DNA of 64,000 nucleotides from Mesostigma viride (Eukaryota; Streptophyta; Mesostigmatophyceae; Mesostigmatales; Mesostigmataceae), in contig RPFO01000175.1 in assembly GCA_009746045.1 (NCBI GenBank), positions 877,001 through 941,000 on the forward strand, in the 5' to 3' direction. A program made the translations under genes and the position numbers. How positions within the stretch are numbered: position 1 is the first letter of the stretch; the number at the start of each line of letters is the position of its first letter. Below the pieces are notes generated by a model, which made no database searches, was not told the DNA's origin, and saw nothing but the letters and a program-made list of their open reading frames with translations. Positions 10,689 through 26,440 of this stretch are shown piece by piece.

Positions 10689-11081
10689 GCGGAGATAGTA
10701 GAGTGCGTTCGGATCGAAGCAGGTCGCACACCGGGGCACGGCTAGCAAGCAAGCGAAGGCGACCCCGCGCCACAAGCGCCGCCCTCCCCACATAATTGAT
10801 GACTCAGACTCAGACTAGCCTTATTGATGTGAGTTTAAATTTTTCAGTTTTAGATCCCAGCGTGCAACATACAGGGATGAAAAGCACTTTAACATGTATT
10901 ATTGTGCTCTGCGACTCCCCAATAGGAGCGCGTGTTTTATCAATGAATTATTTAATTAATAATTTTTTCAGTTGGAAATGACGTCAAAACTGGGCTGAGT
11001 TTAAATGTTACTTATATATATACTGTCCTGAGCCAGTAGACATCGCGCCTTACGCGGATCCGCGCTTTTTACGTTTCAGTT
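10689..11081. other. Spacer with a degenerate LINE-tail fragment
   Basis: Bases 10845-10975 resemble the 3' end of the ORF1-type LINE at 42150-42250: an ACAGGGAT...AAAGCACTT segment, then GTGCTC...GACTCCCCAA.AGGAGC, then an AATTAATTAAT tail. Nothing else is recognisable in the spacer. Confidence 0.5.
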
Positions 11082-11286
11082 CAGACAACTGGTCTCAGAC
11101 ATGCACGGGGCTCGGCGTGCCATGCTTCCACGTTTGTTGTCTCTTTTCAGACAACTGGTCTCAGACATGCACGGGGCTCGGCGTGCCATGCTGCCACGTT
11201 TGTTGTCTCTTTTCAGACAACTGGTCTCAGACATGCACGGGGCTCAGCGTGCCAATGCTTCAGTCCACGTTTGTTGTCTCTTTTCA
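11082..11286 (+). repeat. Three tandem 66-bp repeats
   Basis: Copies start at 11082, 11148 and 11214, each beginning CAGACAACTGGTCTCAGAC and running to TTTGTTGTCTCTTTT. The third has small changes. They lead straight into the 173-bp satellite. Confidence 0.9.
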
Positions 11287-11290
11287 TATA

Positions 11291-12600
11291 CTGTCACATG
11301 TCACCATTTGAGCTCAGATCGAATGAGCCCAATTTTTGTAGGTGGTCTAGTATTATGGTTTAAATGTTGCTTGCAAGAATCCAGCTTGATATGAGTTCAT
11401 TTGGTCATGATTCCTATTTGTTTCATGTAAGAAACCGGTGCAAATGGCGTAAAACTGCATATTCATACTGTCACATGTCACCATTTGAGCTCATAATGAG
11501 CCCAATTTTTGTAGGTGGTGTAGTATTATGGTTTAAATGTAGCTTGCAAGAATCCAGCTGGATATGAGTTCATTGGTTCATGATTCCTATTTGTTTCATG
11601 TAAGAAACCGGTGCAAATGACAAAAGGTTGCATATTTATACTGTCACATGTCACCATTTGAGCTCATAATGAGCCCAATTTTTGTAGGTGGTCTAGTATT
11701 ATGGTTTAAATGTTGCTTGCAAGAATCCAGCTCGATATGAGCTCATTTGGTCATGATTCCTATTTATTTCGTGTAAGAAAACGATGAAAATGGCGTAAAA
11801 CTGCATATTTATACTGTCACATGTCACCATTTGAGCTCATAATGAGCCCAATTTTTGTAGGTGGTGTAGTATTATGGTTTAAATGTAGCTTGCAAGAATC
11901 CAGCTGGATATGAGTTCATTTGGTCATGATTCCTATTTGTTTCATGTAAGAAACCGGTGCAAATGACGAAAAACTGCACATGTATGCTGTCACATGTCAC
12001 CATTTGAGCTCAGAATGAGCCCAATTTTTGTGGGTGGTCTATTTTCATGGTCTAGATGCTGCTTGCAAGAATCCAGCCTGAAATGAGTTCATTTGTCCAC
12101 TATTCATATTTGTTTCATGTAAGAAAAGGGGGAAAATGACGAAAAACTGCACATGTATGCTGTCACATGTCACCATTTGAGCTCAGAATGAGCCCAATTT
12201 TTGTGGGTGGTCTATTTTCATGGTCTACATGCTGCCTGCAAGAATCCAGCCTGAAATGAGTTCATTTGTCCACTATTCATATTTGTTTCATGTAAGAAAA
12301 GGGGGAAAATGACGAAAAACTGCACATGTATGCTGTCACATGTCACCATTTGAGCTCAGAATGAGCCCAATTTTTGTGGGTGGTCTATTTTCATGGTCTA
12401 GATGCTGCCTGCAAGAATCCAGCCTGAAATGAGTTCATTTGTCCACTATTCATATTTGTTTCATGTAAGTAAAGGGGGGAAATGACGAAAAACTGCACAT
12501 GTATGCTGTCACATGTCACCATTTGAGCTCAGAATGAGCCCAATTTTCGTGGGTGGTCTATTTTCATGGTCTACATGCTGCCTGCAACAGTCCAGCTTTA
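11291..12600 (+). repeat. 173-bp satellite, about 7.6 copies
   Basis: CTGTCACATGTCACCATTTG recurs at 11291, 11468, 11641, 11814, 11987, 12160, 12333 and 12506, a period of 173 bp after a first unit of 177. Two sequence classes are visible. The first four units share GTAGGTGGT and GTATTATGG; the later ones share GTGGGTGGT and a TTTTCATGG variant. There is no coding potential. The last unit is cut about 95 bases in, just before the split-repeat element at 12629. The unit length is in the range of centromeric or subtelomeric satellites, but one short array does not prove such a role. Confidence 0.9.
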
Positions 12601-12628
12601 GGTACCCTCAGATCTGAAAGAATTTTTT

Positions 12629-14591
12629 TTCATGTCCCACGTAGCTCCCACAAAAACCAGCATCTTCATTAAAACAATAAGTGGAAGCATACATGTGACA
12701 CTAATTGACATGCCCGGAGGCACGCCGTTCAAGGCCCTTCATGAAGTACGTTGCCCTAGAGGCAACCAAGACACGGGTGGGTGGGTGGGGAGCAAAGAAA
12801 GAGGCCGACAAAACCAGCCAGAGCGGCTTTTAGTCGCAAAACCTCCCTTATCCCTAGCTAACTGACGTCATTAAACCCTTATGTTTAGTGGATGCTAGTA
12901 AGACGCTAACCGTACAGACCGGGGGTAGAATATCCCGAATCTGCACGGCTAGTATTAAATAATGCGTAGGTTGTTCTTTTCAGGGGCACTGCACCTCACG
13001 CCCCGTTCCGCCCGGGTATAATCAACCCAAGCGCGGAACGCACATTTTATTTAATTCATTTTTCAACCATGCACTATATTGCATCTACTAATCACAAAAG
13101 CTCTAGCCAAACAGCTACGAGTAAACACTACGACCTATAAGCCGCTCATCCAGCGGCCTCTTGTTCCCGCATTCACGTATAGAAGAAACTCCGTTCAAAG
13201 AACCCCGATTCATGTCCCACGTAGCTCCCACAAAAACCAGCATCTTCATTAAAACAATAAGTCGAAGCATACATGTGACACTAATTGACATGCCCGGAGG
13301 CACGCCGTTCAAGGCCCTTCATGAAGTACGTTGCCCAATCACCCCCGCCCTGGCTTTCCCTTGAAGCCGCACTCCACCTTGCTCGTTGTCACAAGTGACC
13401 GCCCTGCCGCAAAACGGGAGCCCCCCCACATCGGGAGGCGTGTGCCCGGCGGCTGTGGATGCATGGCCAGGCCCAAAAAGGCCCAGCGCATTTGCACTGC
13501 GATTGCGCACGGCCAGCCTATCATGACCCCTCTCGGGGCCCCGAGTCGGTACCGCTATGGCCGTCTCCCCATAGACCCGGGGTGCTTCGAGAAAAAACGT
13601 GGACCTAGCCCAGGCCCCGCCAGCCCGGATGCCCGAGGCCACAGCCCCAGGCACCTGGCTGAACGAGAGTCCGTTCAGCCAAGACCGCATTCCCCCCCGA
13701 GGTTTCTATGCGTGGGGAAAAAATTTCTAGCTTAGGCGCTTTTCCCATCGCCGTCCCCAGCCCCAACCACCCCCCCTCGGCGGAAGGCAATTGCAAAGTT
13801 TGCTGGCCAGCAGCAATTTCCGAAGAAAAAGCCGCAGGCCGCGGACCGAGACACGGGTCGCCAGTGCCAGCCATCCGGCTCCAACCCGGGGTGCAAGCAT
13901 CCCCAGGTACGGAGCACCAGCTCGCGCACTGGGCCGACCAAGCGACAGTTGAGCACCTGTCACGGCATCCGGCCCACCAAAGACCCCAAGCTGGGGAAAA
14001 GGTGCGGACCGGAGGTAATCATTTTCTTTTCTTTTAGTTAACCGAGCGAGGAACTACGCCTGGCCGGTTAACAACTGGAAGTCTCACCACTGGCCAAGTG
14101 GCCAGTGCAACCAGTGCTTTTGGGATTTTGCTCCGCAGCACCCATAGCTGCGGCTGCCGCCGCAACGACAACGAGCAAAGAAAGAGGCCGACAAAACCAG
14201 CCAGAGCGGCTTTTAGTCGCAAAACCTCCCTTATCCCTAGCTAACTGACGTCATTAAACCCTTATGTTTAGTGGATGCTAGTAAGACGCTAACCGTACAG
14301 ACCGGGGGTAGAATATCCCGAATCTGCACGGCTAGTATTAAATAATGCGTAGGTTGTTCTTTTCAGGGGCACTGCACCTCACGCCCCGTTCCGCCCGGGT
14401 ATAATCAACCCAAGCGCGGAACGCACATTTTATTTAATTCATTTTTCAACCATGCACTATATTGCATCTACTAATCACAAAAGCTCTAGCCAAACAGCTA
14501 CGAGTAAACACTACGACCTATAAGCCGCTCATCCAGCGGCCTCTTGTTCCCGCATTCACGTATAGAAGAAACTCCGTTCAAAGAACCCCGA
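12629..14591 (-). mobile_element. Non-autonomous split-direct-repeat element (TOC1/PAT-like layout), copy 1
   Basis: On the minus strand the order is A1 (14591-14174), internal 837 bp, B1 (13336-13209), A2 (13208-12791), a 34-bp CCCACCC-rich spacer, and B2 (12756-12629). A is about 418 bp and B about 128 bp. The element starts TCGGGGTTCTTTGAACG and ends GGGACATGAA. The A1-internal-B1-A2-B2 arrangement is the split-direct-repeat signature of PAT/Kangaroo/TOC1-type YR retroelements. The internal part has no recombinase or polymerase, so it must move in trans. Small frames inside are shadows. It starts right after the 173-bp satellite and a T-run. Two more copies of the same net length lie at 24576-31539 and 36846-38809. 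Confidence 0.85.
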
Positions 14592-14740
14592 TTTACTCAT
14601 TTGAAGACTTGTGAAATTGAGCAAACACCTATGAATCCCCTCACATTGGTGCCGAGGCATGGACACTCACAGGCAATTAGATGGCCGCACGGCTGGACGG
14701 CACGGTTTCCAGGTTGCTCTGACAGGTCCTGAACGTAGGG

Positions 14741-15180
14741 TTTTCAACACATAGGTCGTTAGAGTCTTTGTATAAGGGTATGCCTAGCATTACGGACCAG
14801 ATTAGGCAGCGTAGGATAGCATTCGTAGGACATCTTGCTCGCACTAGTCAGGTAGACACCGACCTCGGTCCGGGCCGGCCCTCAGCGGCTCGGCCAGCCA
14901 GGGCGGCATATCCTGCTAGCTGGCCTGGCCCCAAGGACATTCCTGGAAAGATATAATGGTAAACCTGCCATGAACTATACACAGCGGCTGCTGGCCGACC
15001 TAGTGGTCCCAGCCAAGTTTGAACACCGCATTTCCTCCCTCTCTCTTGCTTGGACTGCCATGCAGAACAAGAAGAGGTGGAAGACGATTGTCCAGGCTCA
15101 CACGCCGGCCCCTGTGGGCATCCCCCTCCCCCCAGAAAGAAGGGGCCGGCTTTGCTGAGTAGAGTAGTTAGGGTTTTCTA
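14741..15180 (+). pseudogene. LINE ORF2 C-terminal fragment
   Basis: A frame starting near 14768 reads ITDQIRQRRIAFVGHLAR, the conserved tail of many LINE polymerases (IRxRRLxxAGHLAR). After a frameshift near 14940 it continues as a basic C-terminus to a stop at 15158. It ends in an A/T-rich tail (GTAGAGTAGTTAGGG...). This tail differs from the LINE at 5371, so it is another family. No RT core is present. Confidence 0.6.
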
Positions 15181-15320
15181 GATTAGAATAGCTTAGAGTT
15201 GTTAGCTTCGTTCGGTTTCGCGGCTTCGCACACCTCCATCCGCCGATCAAGCAAGGGAATAGATGCTACATGATCTCCCAACAGAGTCATGTTGTAATTT
15301 AAGTCAATTAAATTTTTCCC

Positions 15321-16240
15321 AGTTGCTTCACTTGAGCTGCATGCTCGGCAGCTGGCTCCCCAACTGCGAGGAGCCGAGGACAACATGACGACCCGGATTG
15401 GTATGGCCTGGGCACAGCTCCACGAGCACCGTCGCTGGTGGAGCGACCCCGCCCAGGCTGGCCCGGACTGTCAAACACGACCTCTTCAAGGTCGTCTGTC
15501 CTGATGGTCCTGACCTATAGCGCCAAGACGTGGACGCTGACGCAGGAGCTGGGGCAGCAGCTCGACGGCGCGGTCACCAAGATGGTACGTAGTGTCGACA
15601 TTATTTTAGCCTGCACATTAGCCATGATCAGGATTTGTATGCTGCATGATTTACCATATGCTTCCCATATTATTAGGCGCCACAGGCACCTGGGCCTAGC
15701 GGCAGGCACCTGGCACGCACAGATCAGGTAGACACAATGGCTAGCTATAGCTAGCTCAGCAGGCACCATTGAAATTGGAAGCCGGCCGCCCAAGTCCCAA
15801 CCTGGGCGTTTTGTTCTTCACATGGCGTGCCCCGGGCTGAGTGCGGCAGGGCCGGGCGCCGGCACCCGTGGACTTTCCGGGATAGCTCTAGGCTGGGCAT
15901 GGATATATATGTGTTTCCCACGTGGCGATGGGCTCACGCCAGGGCAGCCCCCTGCATGGCATGTCTGTAATCTGCGGAGGCAGATGGTTCGCAAGGATAG
16001 GTGGCAGGTAGTCATGAAGAAGACCACCCCCAATTAAGTCAGTGGGGCCTCCGCGTGTGACCCAGTTTGGTATTCACCGTGGTGCCCACAAACTTGTACT
16101 GACTAGGTCTTATAATGAGATAGCTAGCTCGGAGCTCCAAGCTCCATCCCCTCCCATCGATCCCATCCCACTCGACTGTACTGAGGACTGATGCTCACGT
16201 AACGCTGACAATTGCGTGTTAATAAATTAATCAATTAAGC
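15321..16240 (+). pseudogene. LINE family B ORF2 3' end plus 3' UTR
   Basis: Degenerate coding sequence includes VLTYSAKTWTLTQELGQQL, IRRHRHLGLAAG and, in another frame, VRKDRWQVVMKKTTPN near the ORF end (16021-16036). These match the minus-strand copy at 45065-45910 and the plus-strand pieces at 17040-17530 and 17990-18236. The 3' UTR continues as GGGGCCTCCGCGTGTGAC... and ends near 16240 with TTAATAAATTAATCAATTAA. Frameshifts and stops make it non-functional. Confidence 0.7.
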
Positions 16241-16680
16241 CGCCGGGCAAAAGGAAGACATGTATATACCTACTAGCGGGGTGCTAGCGATATATCAAGC
16301 TAGCGTGGCACCTGTCCGCGGCCAGCGCGTGAGATCGGGTTCAGTAGTGTGGAAGTGCCCCGAATATACCGGTGATATATGCATGTACGTACCCGGACGA
16401 GCTACCGCCGTTTACCGAGACCGAGCTGCGCACCGCCGCCATGAACAACTCCGCTTCTACGCCGCCGTAGGACCCGACCAGCTCCCCGCCCGGGAGATTA
16501 AACTTACGGTGCTCACGGGGTTCCTGCTTGACATCTCGGCAACCGGATCCTACTTGCCGACGTACTACCGATTTCATCGACTTGGCAGCAGAGTTACCGT
16601 ATTAATTAATGACTTAATGTACACGTGACTGCCGGCCGTATTATACTGCATGTACAAAAACAAAGGTTCCCCTGACGACC
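16241..16680 (+). other. Unassigned stretch with a 122-codon frame
   Basis: A frame at 16260-16628 encodes 122 residues I do not recognise, with no clear motif. It lies between the 3' end of one family B LINE and an RT fragment, so it may be eroded LINE sequence. I would not call it a gene. Confidence 0.3.
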
Positions 16681-17526
16681 CCGCCTACTACCGAGGAGTG
16701 TGTGTCCAGACGGCACTGCACTCAAGTTGTTCATGCGCATGATCCTCGACCGCCTTCGTTAGCTGCTCTCGACCATCACCTTGCTTGGGGAGAGTCACTG
16801 GGATTTCGTCCTGGGCGTAACACTGTCATGGCCATCTTCCGCGGTCGTGCGCCGTCTCTTCGAGGCAATCGCGCTCCTGCAACCTCGGGTGAGTTTCCCA
16901 CCATACATGCAGAGGCCGCATGGTCGCAGCTCCATGAACACCGCCGCGCTGGTGGAGCAACCCCGCCCTACCCCGGATCATCAAGCGCAGGACCTGTTCA
17001 AAGATCGTCATTCTGACGATCTGATTGAAGGTCAGGCTGACCTACACTAGTGTACGGTGCTGAGATCGACGTGGACGCGCTGACGCAGCTAGTAGGAGCT
17101 GGAGAAACCACTCGACGGTGCCCATCGTCACCTTGAGATGTAGCTGCGCAAGGCTCTTCAGTAATATCCAGTTTGGTTTGCTCGTCAGCAGTGAGAATCC
17201 CCTTTGGTTTGCTTGTTAGCCATGGATGAGGATTTGTACGCTGATTTACCATATATAACTTCCCACACTCTTAGGCGCAGGCGCCTGGGCCTAGCCGGGC
17301 ACCTGGCCTTCACAGATCAGGTAGACACATCAGATAGACTAGCTGGCACCAACCAAGCCCACACTGAGCCCAGGTGTTTTGTCCTCACATATGACGTGCC
17401 CCAGGCCGCGTGCGGCCGGGCCGCCACCCACGCGGACTCATCTGTGATAGGCTAGGCATGAGGCATGTGCTACCCTAGACGGGACGGGCTCACGCCCGGG
17501 CAGCCTCCTGCAGCTGGTTTGTCTGT
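16681..17526 (+). pseudogene. LINE family B fragment: RT palm piece joined to the C-terminal region
   Basis: The sequence reads, with frame breaks, YYRGVCVQTAL, MILDRLR, then ESLGFRPGRNTVMAIF. This matches the NYRG...ILxxRL...QxGFRPGRxTxxAIF pattern at the start of LINE reverse transcriptases. After about 16890 it jumps to the C-terminal region, with AGHLAFTDQVDTSDRL near 17320. The catalytic Asp motifs between are missing, so this is a deletion derivative. The end corresponds to positions about 15900-15970 of the neighbouring copy. Confidence 0.65.
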
Positions 17527-17985
17527 AATTCATTATTTAATTGATTGAAAACGTGCTCCCATTCAATGGGGAGTCACGGAGCACCGGAGTGCTTTCCCTG
17601 TATATTATGCACAACAGGAAAAAAGGGCAGGGACCCCCTTTCTCCTTCATGCATGCCAAAGGCATACCATGCAAAGCAGCAATCGGACATGATAGGCGAT
17701 CCGGCAAATTCTGTGGGTGCAATAAGACCCGCGTGAGCATATCATGGCCAGGAGCGTGGGCAAGCAAGCGGAGCATAGCTAGGGCGTAGCATGGCTGGCT
17801 GTACTAATGCTAAGCTAATAAGCTAAGGCTGTATGGCTGGTTGTGTACCGTGCGCTAGCGGTGCACGTGACTAGGCATGGTGGCAAGGCAATTAAGGCAT
17901 CGCTAAGATTCTAGGCATGACTTCAGCTGCCATAGCGGCAGTGACTACCAATGATTGCAAGGGATAATCTAGCCCGCAAGGATAG
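17527..17985 (-). mobile_element. 5'-truncated ORF1-only LINE, 3' UTR
   Basis: The reverse complement matches 41820-42255. It has a GCGGGCTAGAT ORF1 stop region, the GCCGCTATGGCAG hairpin-like block, TTGTGTACCG, the GGGTCTTATTGCACCCACAG block, and a terminal AAAGCACT(C)CGGTGCTCCGTGACTCCCCA with an A/T tail. It is 5'-truncated just before the ORF1 stop and shares its junction with family B sequence at 17990. Confidence 0.7.
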
Positions 17986-18236
17986 ATGGCAAGTAATGAT
18001 GGTACGCAAGGATAGATGGCAATTAGTGATGAAGGAGACCACCCCCAAGTCTGTGGGGGCTCCGCGTGTGACGTCCGCGTAGTATGGCATTCATAGCGAT
18101 TCGGGCCGTGGTGCCCACAACCCTGTAGCTATAGGACCTAGATAGCTTACATCTCCATTCCATCCCATGTTCCCCTCCCTGACTGAGGACTCATGCTCAC
18201 GTGACGCAGTCGATCACGTGTCTATTAATAATCTAG
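17986..18236 (+). mobile_element. LINE family B 3' terminus
   Basis: This carries RKDRWQLVMKETTPK from the end of ORF2, with a short internal duplication of GCAAGGATAGATGGCAA, then the CTCCGCGTGTGACG... 3' UTR. It ends GTGTCTATTAATAATCTAGCCCGC, where it meets the inverted ORF1 fragment. It matches 15990-16230 and the complement of 45065-45260. Confidence 0.7.
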
Positions 18237-18388
18237 CCCGCAGGGGGCGCCCACCACATCTTGTGGTTGATCATCAGGTCCCTGCCCTTCCAACTGGTAC
18301 ACTTTGGGCTTTGGGGGATCCTGCTTGTGGCAGAGGTATTCCGGCCACAGGTCTTGATCGAGGTCACGTCGCTGCTGAGCTGCTGCGC
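18237..18388 (-). pseudogene. LINE ORF1 C-terminal fragment adjoining the (GTT)n tract
   Basis: Read on the minus strand, the (CAA)n tract runs into coding sequence for AAAQQRRDL...DLWPEYLCHKQDP.KPKVY. This matches QQQQRRDLWPEYLRHKQDP of the intact ORF1 at 40445-41830. The last part is frameshifted but still reads DLMINHKMWWAPPAG in the neighbouring frame. ORF1 sequence exists on only one side of the tract; 24015-24400 is unrelated. The copy is therefore cut 5' exactly at its glutamine codons. Confidence 0.85.
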
Positions 18389-24014
<5,626 letters not shown>

Positions 24015-24528
24015 GTGTGTGTGTACGTGTGTGTATGTGTGTTTCTTTTTTTTGCAAGGGGTTTCCATCCCCACCTCATTTTCTTTTTCTTTTTTTTTTT
24101 TTACTTTACTTGTTCTTCTTGTCTTTCTTATGTATGCCTATTCAACAATTTTTTTTTCATATGTCATACTTTGTTCTTCTTCTCATTTCATCGTTATCAT
24201 TCTTTTATTACTTGATTCTTTATTTTCAATGTTTTTACTTCTTTCTTGCTTTTCTCTTTTTTCTCTCCTTTCCCACTTCTCCTTGTGCCTTGACTCCTCT
24301 TTATTACTCTCACTGTTATGTTTGTTCATCCTGTCTATTTTTTCTCTTCCTACCCCTTTTCACCTTAAACTTTTTCATTGGAGTGAGCTGGGCACGAGGC
24401 TTTAGACCCTGTTGGATAGGAGACGTACCCCCGGCCGGGCAACATGGGCGAGCTGAAAAATCGAACTCCTGCATGACCCATACTCCAACATCATCTGTGC
24501 CTCACCACATACCAGCAATGACCTTCCA
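24015..24528. other. Pyrimidine-rich spacer
   Basis: A (GT)n stretch is followed by about 330 bases that are strongly T/C-rich on the plus strand (runs of TTTCTTTTTC). Mixed sequence then leads to the Kangaroo-like element at 24529. I see no gene. The 130-codon frame at 24013-24405 is Phe/Leu/Ser-rich only because of the base composition. Confidence 0.6.
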
Positions 24529-25806
24529 ATCCATTTCTGGCCTTGCCTTGCTTTGCATGCATCACCACAAAACATTCGGGGTTCTTTGAACGGAGTTTCT
24601 TCTATACGTGAATGCGGGAACAAGAGGCCGCTGGATGAGCGGCTTATAGGTCGTAGTGTTTACTCGTAGCTGTTTGGCTAGAGCTTTTGTGATTAGTAGA
24701 TGCAATATAGTGCATGGTTGAAAAATGAATTAAATAAAATGTGCGTTCCGCGCTTGGGTTGATTATACCCGGGCGGAACGGGGCGTGAGGTGCAGTGCCC
24801 CTGAAAAGAACAACCTACGCATTATTTAATACTAGCCGTGCAGATTCGGGATATTCTACCCCCGGTCTGTACGGTTAGCGTCTTACTAGCATCCACTAAA
24901 CATAAGGGTTTAATGACGTCAGTTAGCTAGGGATAAGGGAGGTTTTGCGACTAAAAGCCGCTCTGGCTGGTTTTGTCGGCCTCTTTCTTTGCTCGTTGTC
25001 GTTGCGGCGGCAGCCGCAGCTATGGGTGCTGCGGAGCAAAATCCCAAAAGCACTGGTTGCACTGGCCACTTGGCCAGTGGTGAGACTTCCAGTTGTTAAC
25101 CGGCCAGGCGTAGTTCCTCGCTCGGTTAACTAAAAGAAAAGAAAATGATTACCTCCGGTCCGCACCTTTTCCCCAGCTTGGGGTCTTTGGTGGGCCGGAT
25201 GCCGTGACAGGTGCTTAACTGTCGCTTGGTCGGCCCAGTGCGCGAGCTGGTGCTCCGTACCTGGGGATGCTTGCACCCCGGGTTGGAGCCGGATGGCTGG
25301 CACTGGCGACCCGTGTCTCGGTCCGCGGCCTGCGGCTTTTTCTTCGGAAATTGCTGCTGGCCAGCAAACTTTGCAATTGCTTTCCGCCGAGGGGGGGGTG
25401 GTTGGGGCTGGGGACGGCGATGGGAAAAGCGCCTAAGCTAGAAATTTTTTCCCCACGCATAGAAACCTCGGGGGGGAATGCGGTCTTGGCTGAACGGACT
25501 CTCGTTCAGCCAGGTGCCTGGGGCTGTGGCCTCGGGCATCCGGGCTGGCGGGGCCTGGGCTAGGTCCACGTTTTTTCTCGAAGCACCCCGGGTCTATGGG
25601 GAGACGGCCATAGCGGTACCGACTCGGGGCCCCGAGAGGGGTCATGATAGGCTGGCCGTGCGCAATCGCAGTGCAAATGCGCTGGGCCTTTTTGGGCCTG
25701 GCCATGCATCCACAGCCGCCGGGCACACGCCTCCCGATGTGGGGGGGCTCCCGTTTTGCGGCAGGGCGGTCACTTGTGACAACGAGCAAGGTGCACTAGG
25801 AACTCG

Positions 25807-26120
25807 GCTTTGAGAATGGGTGAGAAAAGGTGAGAAAAAGGGTGAGATGGGTGAGAAAAAGGGTGAGAAATGGGTGAGAATGGGTGAGAAAAGTGAGAAA
25901 ATAGGGTGAGAAATGGGTGAGAATGGGTGAGAAAAGGGCAATCTCACCCGGGTGAGATTGCCCCAAAAAGGTGAAAAAAGGGGAAAAACGTGAGAAAAAT
26001 CTCAAAAAACAGGACGTGAGATAAGTGAGAAAAACGGGAGGTGTGAAACGTGAGAAAAGTGAGAAAATCAGGACGTGAGAAAAGTGAGAAAAACAGGACG
26101 TGAGAAAAGTGAGAAAACAC
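25807..26120 (+). repeat. Left subterminal GGTGAGAAA array with a long palindrome
   Basis: About 25 spaced copies of (G)GTGAGAAA or GTGAGAAT lie here. A 26-bp perfect palindrome (25947-25972) with core CTCACCCGGGTGAG sits in the middle. The mirror-image array is at 30455-30765, where CTCACCCTGGTGAG is the partial counterpart. Confidence 0.85.
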
Positions 26121-26292
26121 AGCGCTGAAAAACACACCCATAATGCAATATGCTGGCAGCAGACACATGCATGCAGTGCCAGTAACAACCGCTGTTCAAA
26201 ACAGCACGAACAATAATGATTTTTTCATTAAATGTTTGAATAATTTTAATGTTTACAGCTGCAAGAACCCGTTGATTCAACTATTCAACACT

Positions 26293-26440
26293 GTTATGGC
26301 GTTATGTACATCTTCGGCATTCAAATATGCCTGTTCAACACAGTCTGTTATGGCGTTATGACATCTTCGGCATTCAATGCCTGTTCAACACAGTCTGTTA
26401 TGGCGTTATGACATCTTCCGCATTCAATGCCTATCATCAA
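26293..26440 (+). repeat. Three imperfect ~50-bp tandem repeats inside the CACTA element
   Basis: The phrase CTGTTATGGCGTTATG...ACATCTTCGGCATTCAA.TGCCTGTTCAACACAGT is repeated from about 26293, 26347 and 26397. The first unit is longer by a few bases and the last is cut. Confidence 0.85.

Noticed and set aside
4298-12600. CRISPR array
   Set aside because: The repeats are tandem or satellite units without regular unique spacers, and the context is eukaryotic.
14020-14045. Intron acceptor TTTTCTTTTCTTTTAG in the split-repeat interior
   Set aside because: A pyrimidine tract plus AG is present, but no matching exon or donor can be supported.
12629-14591. Reading the split-repeat elements as an LTR retrotransposon plus a solo LTR in tandem
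   Set aside because: The A and B repeats alternate as A1-internal-B1-A2-B2. The ends are not TG...CA, and the empty site at 31962-31975 shows no duplication. A YR-type layout explains all of this.
25433-25813. Frames of 111-134 codons repeated in each split-repeat element
   Set aside because: Overlapping frames exist on both strands in the same GC-rich interior, with no known motif. Conservation follows from whole-element identity.
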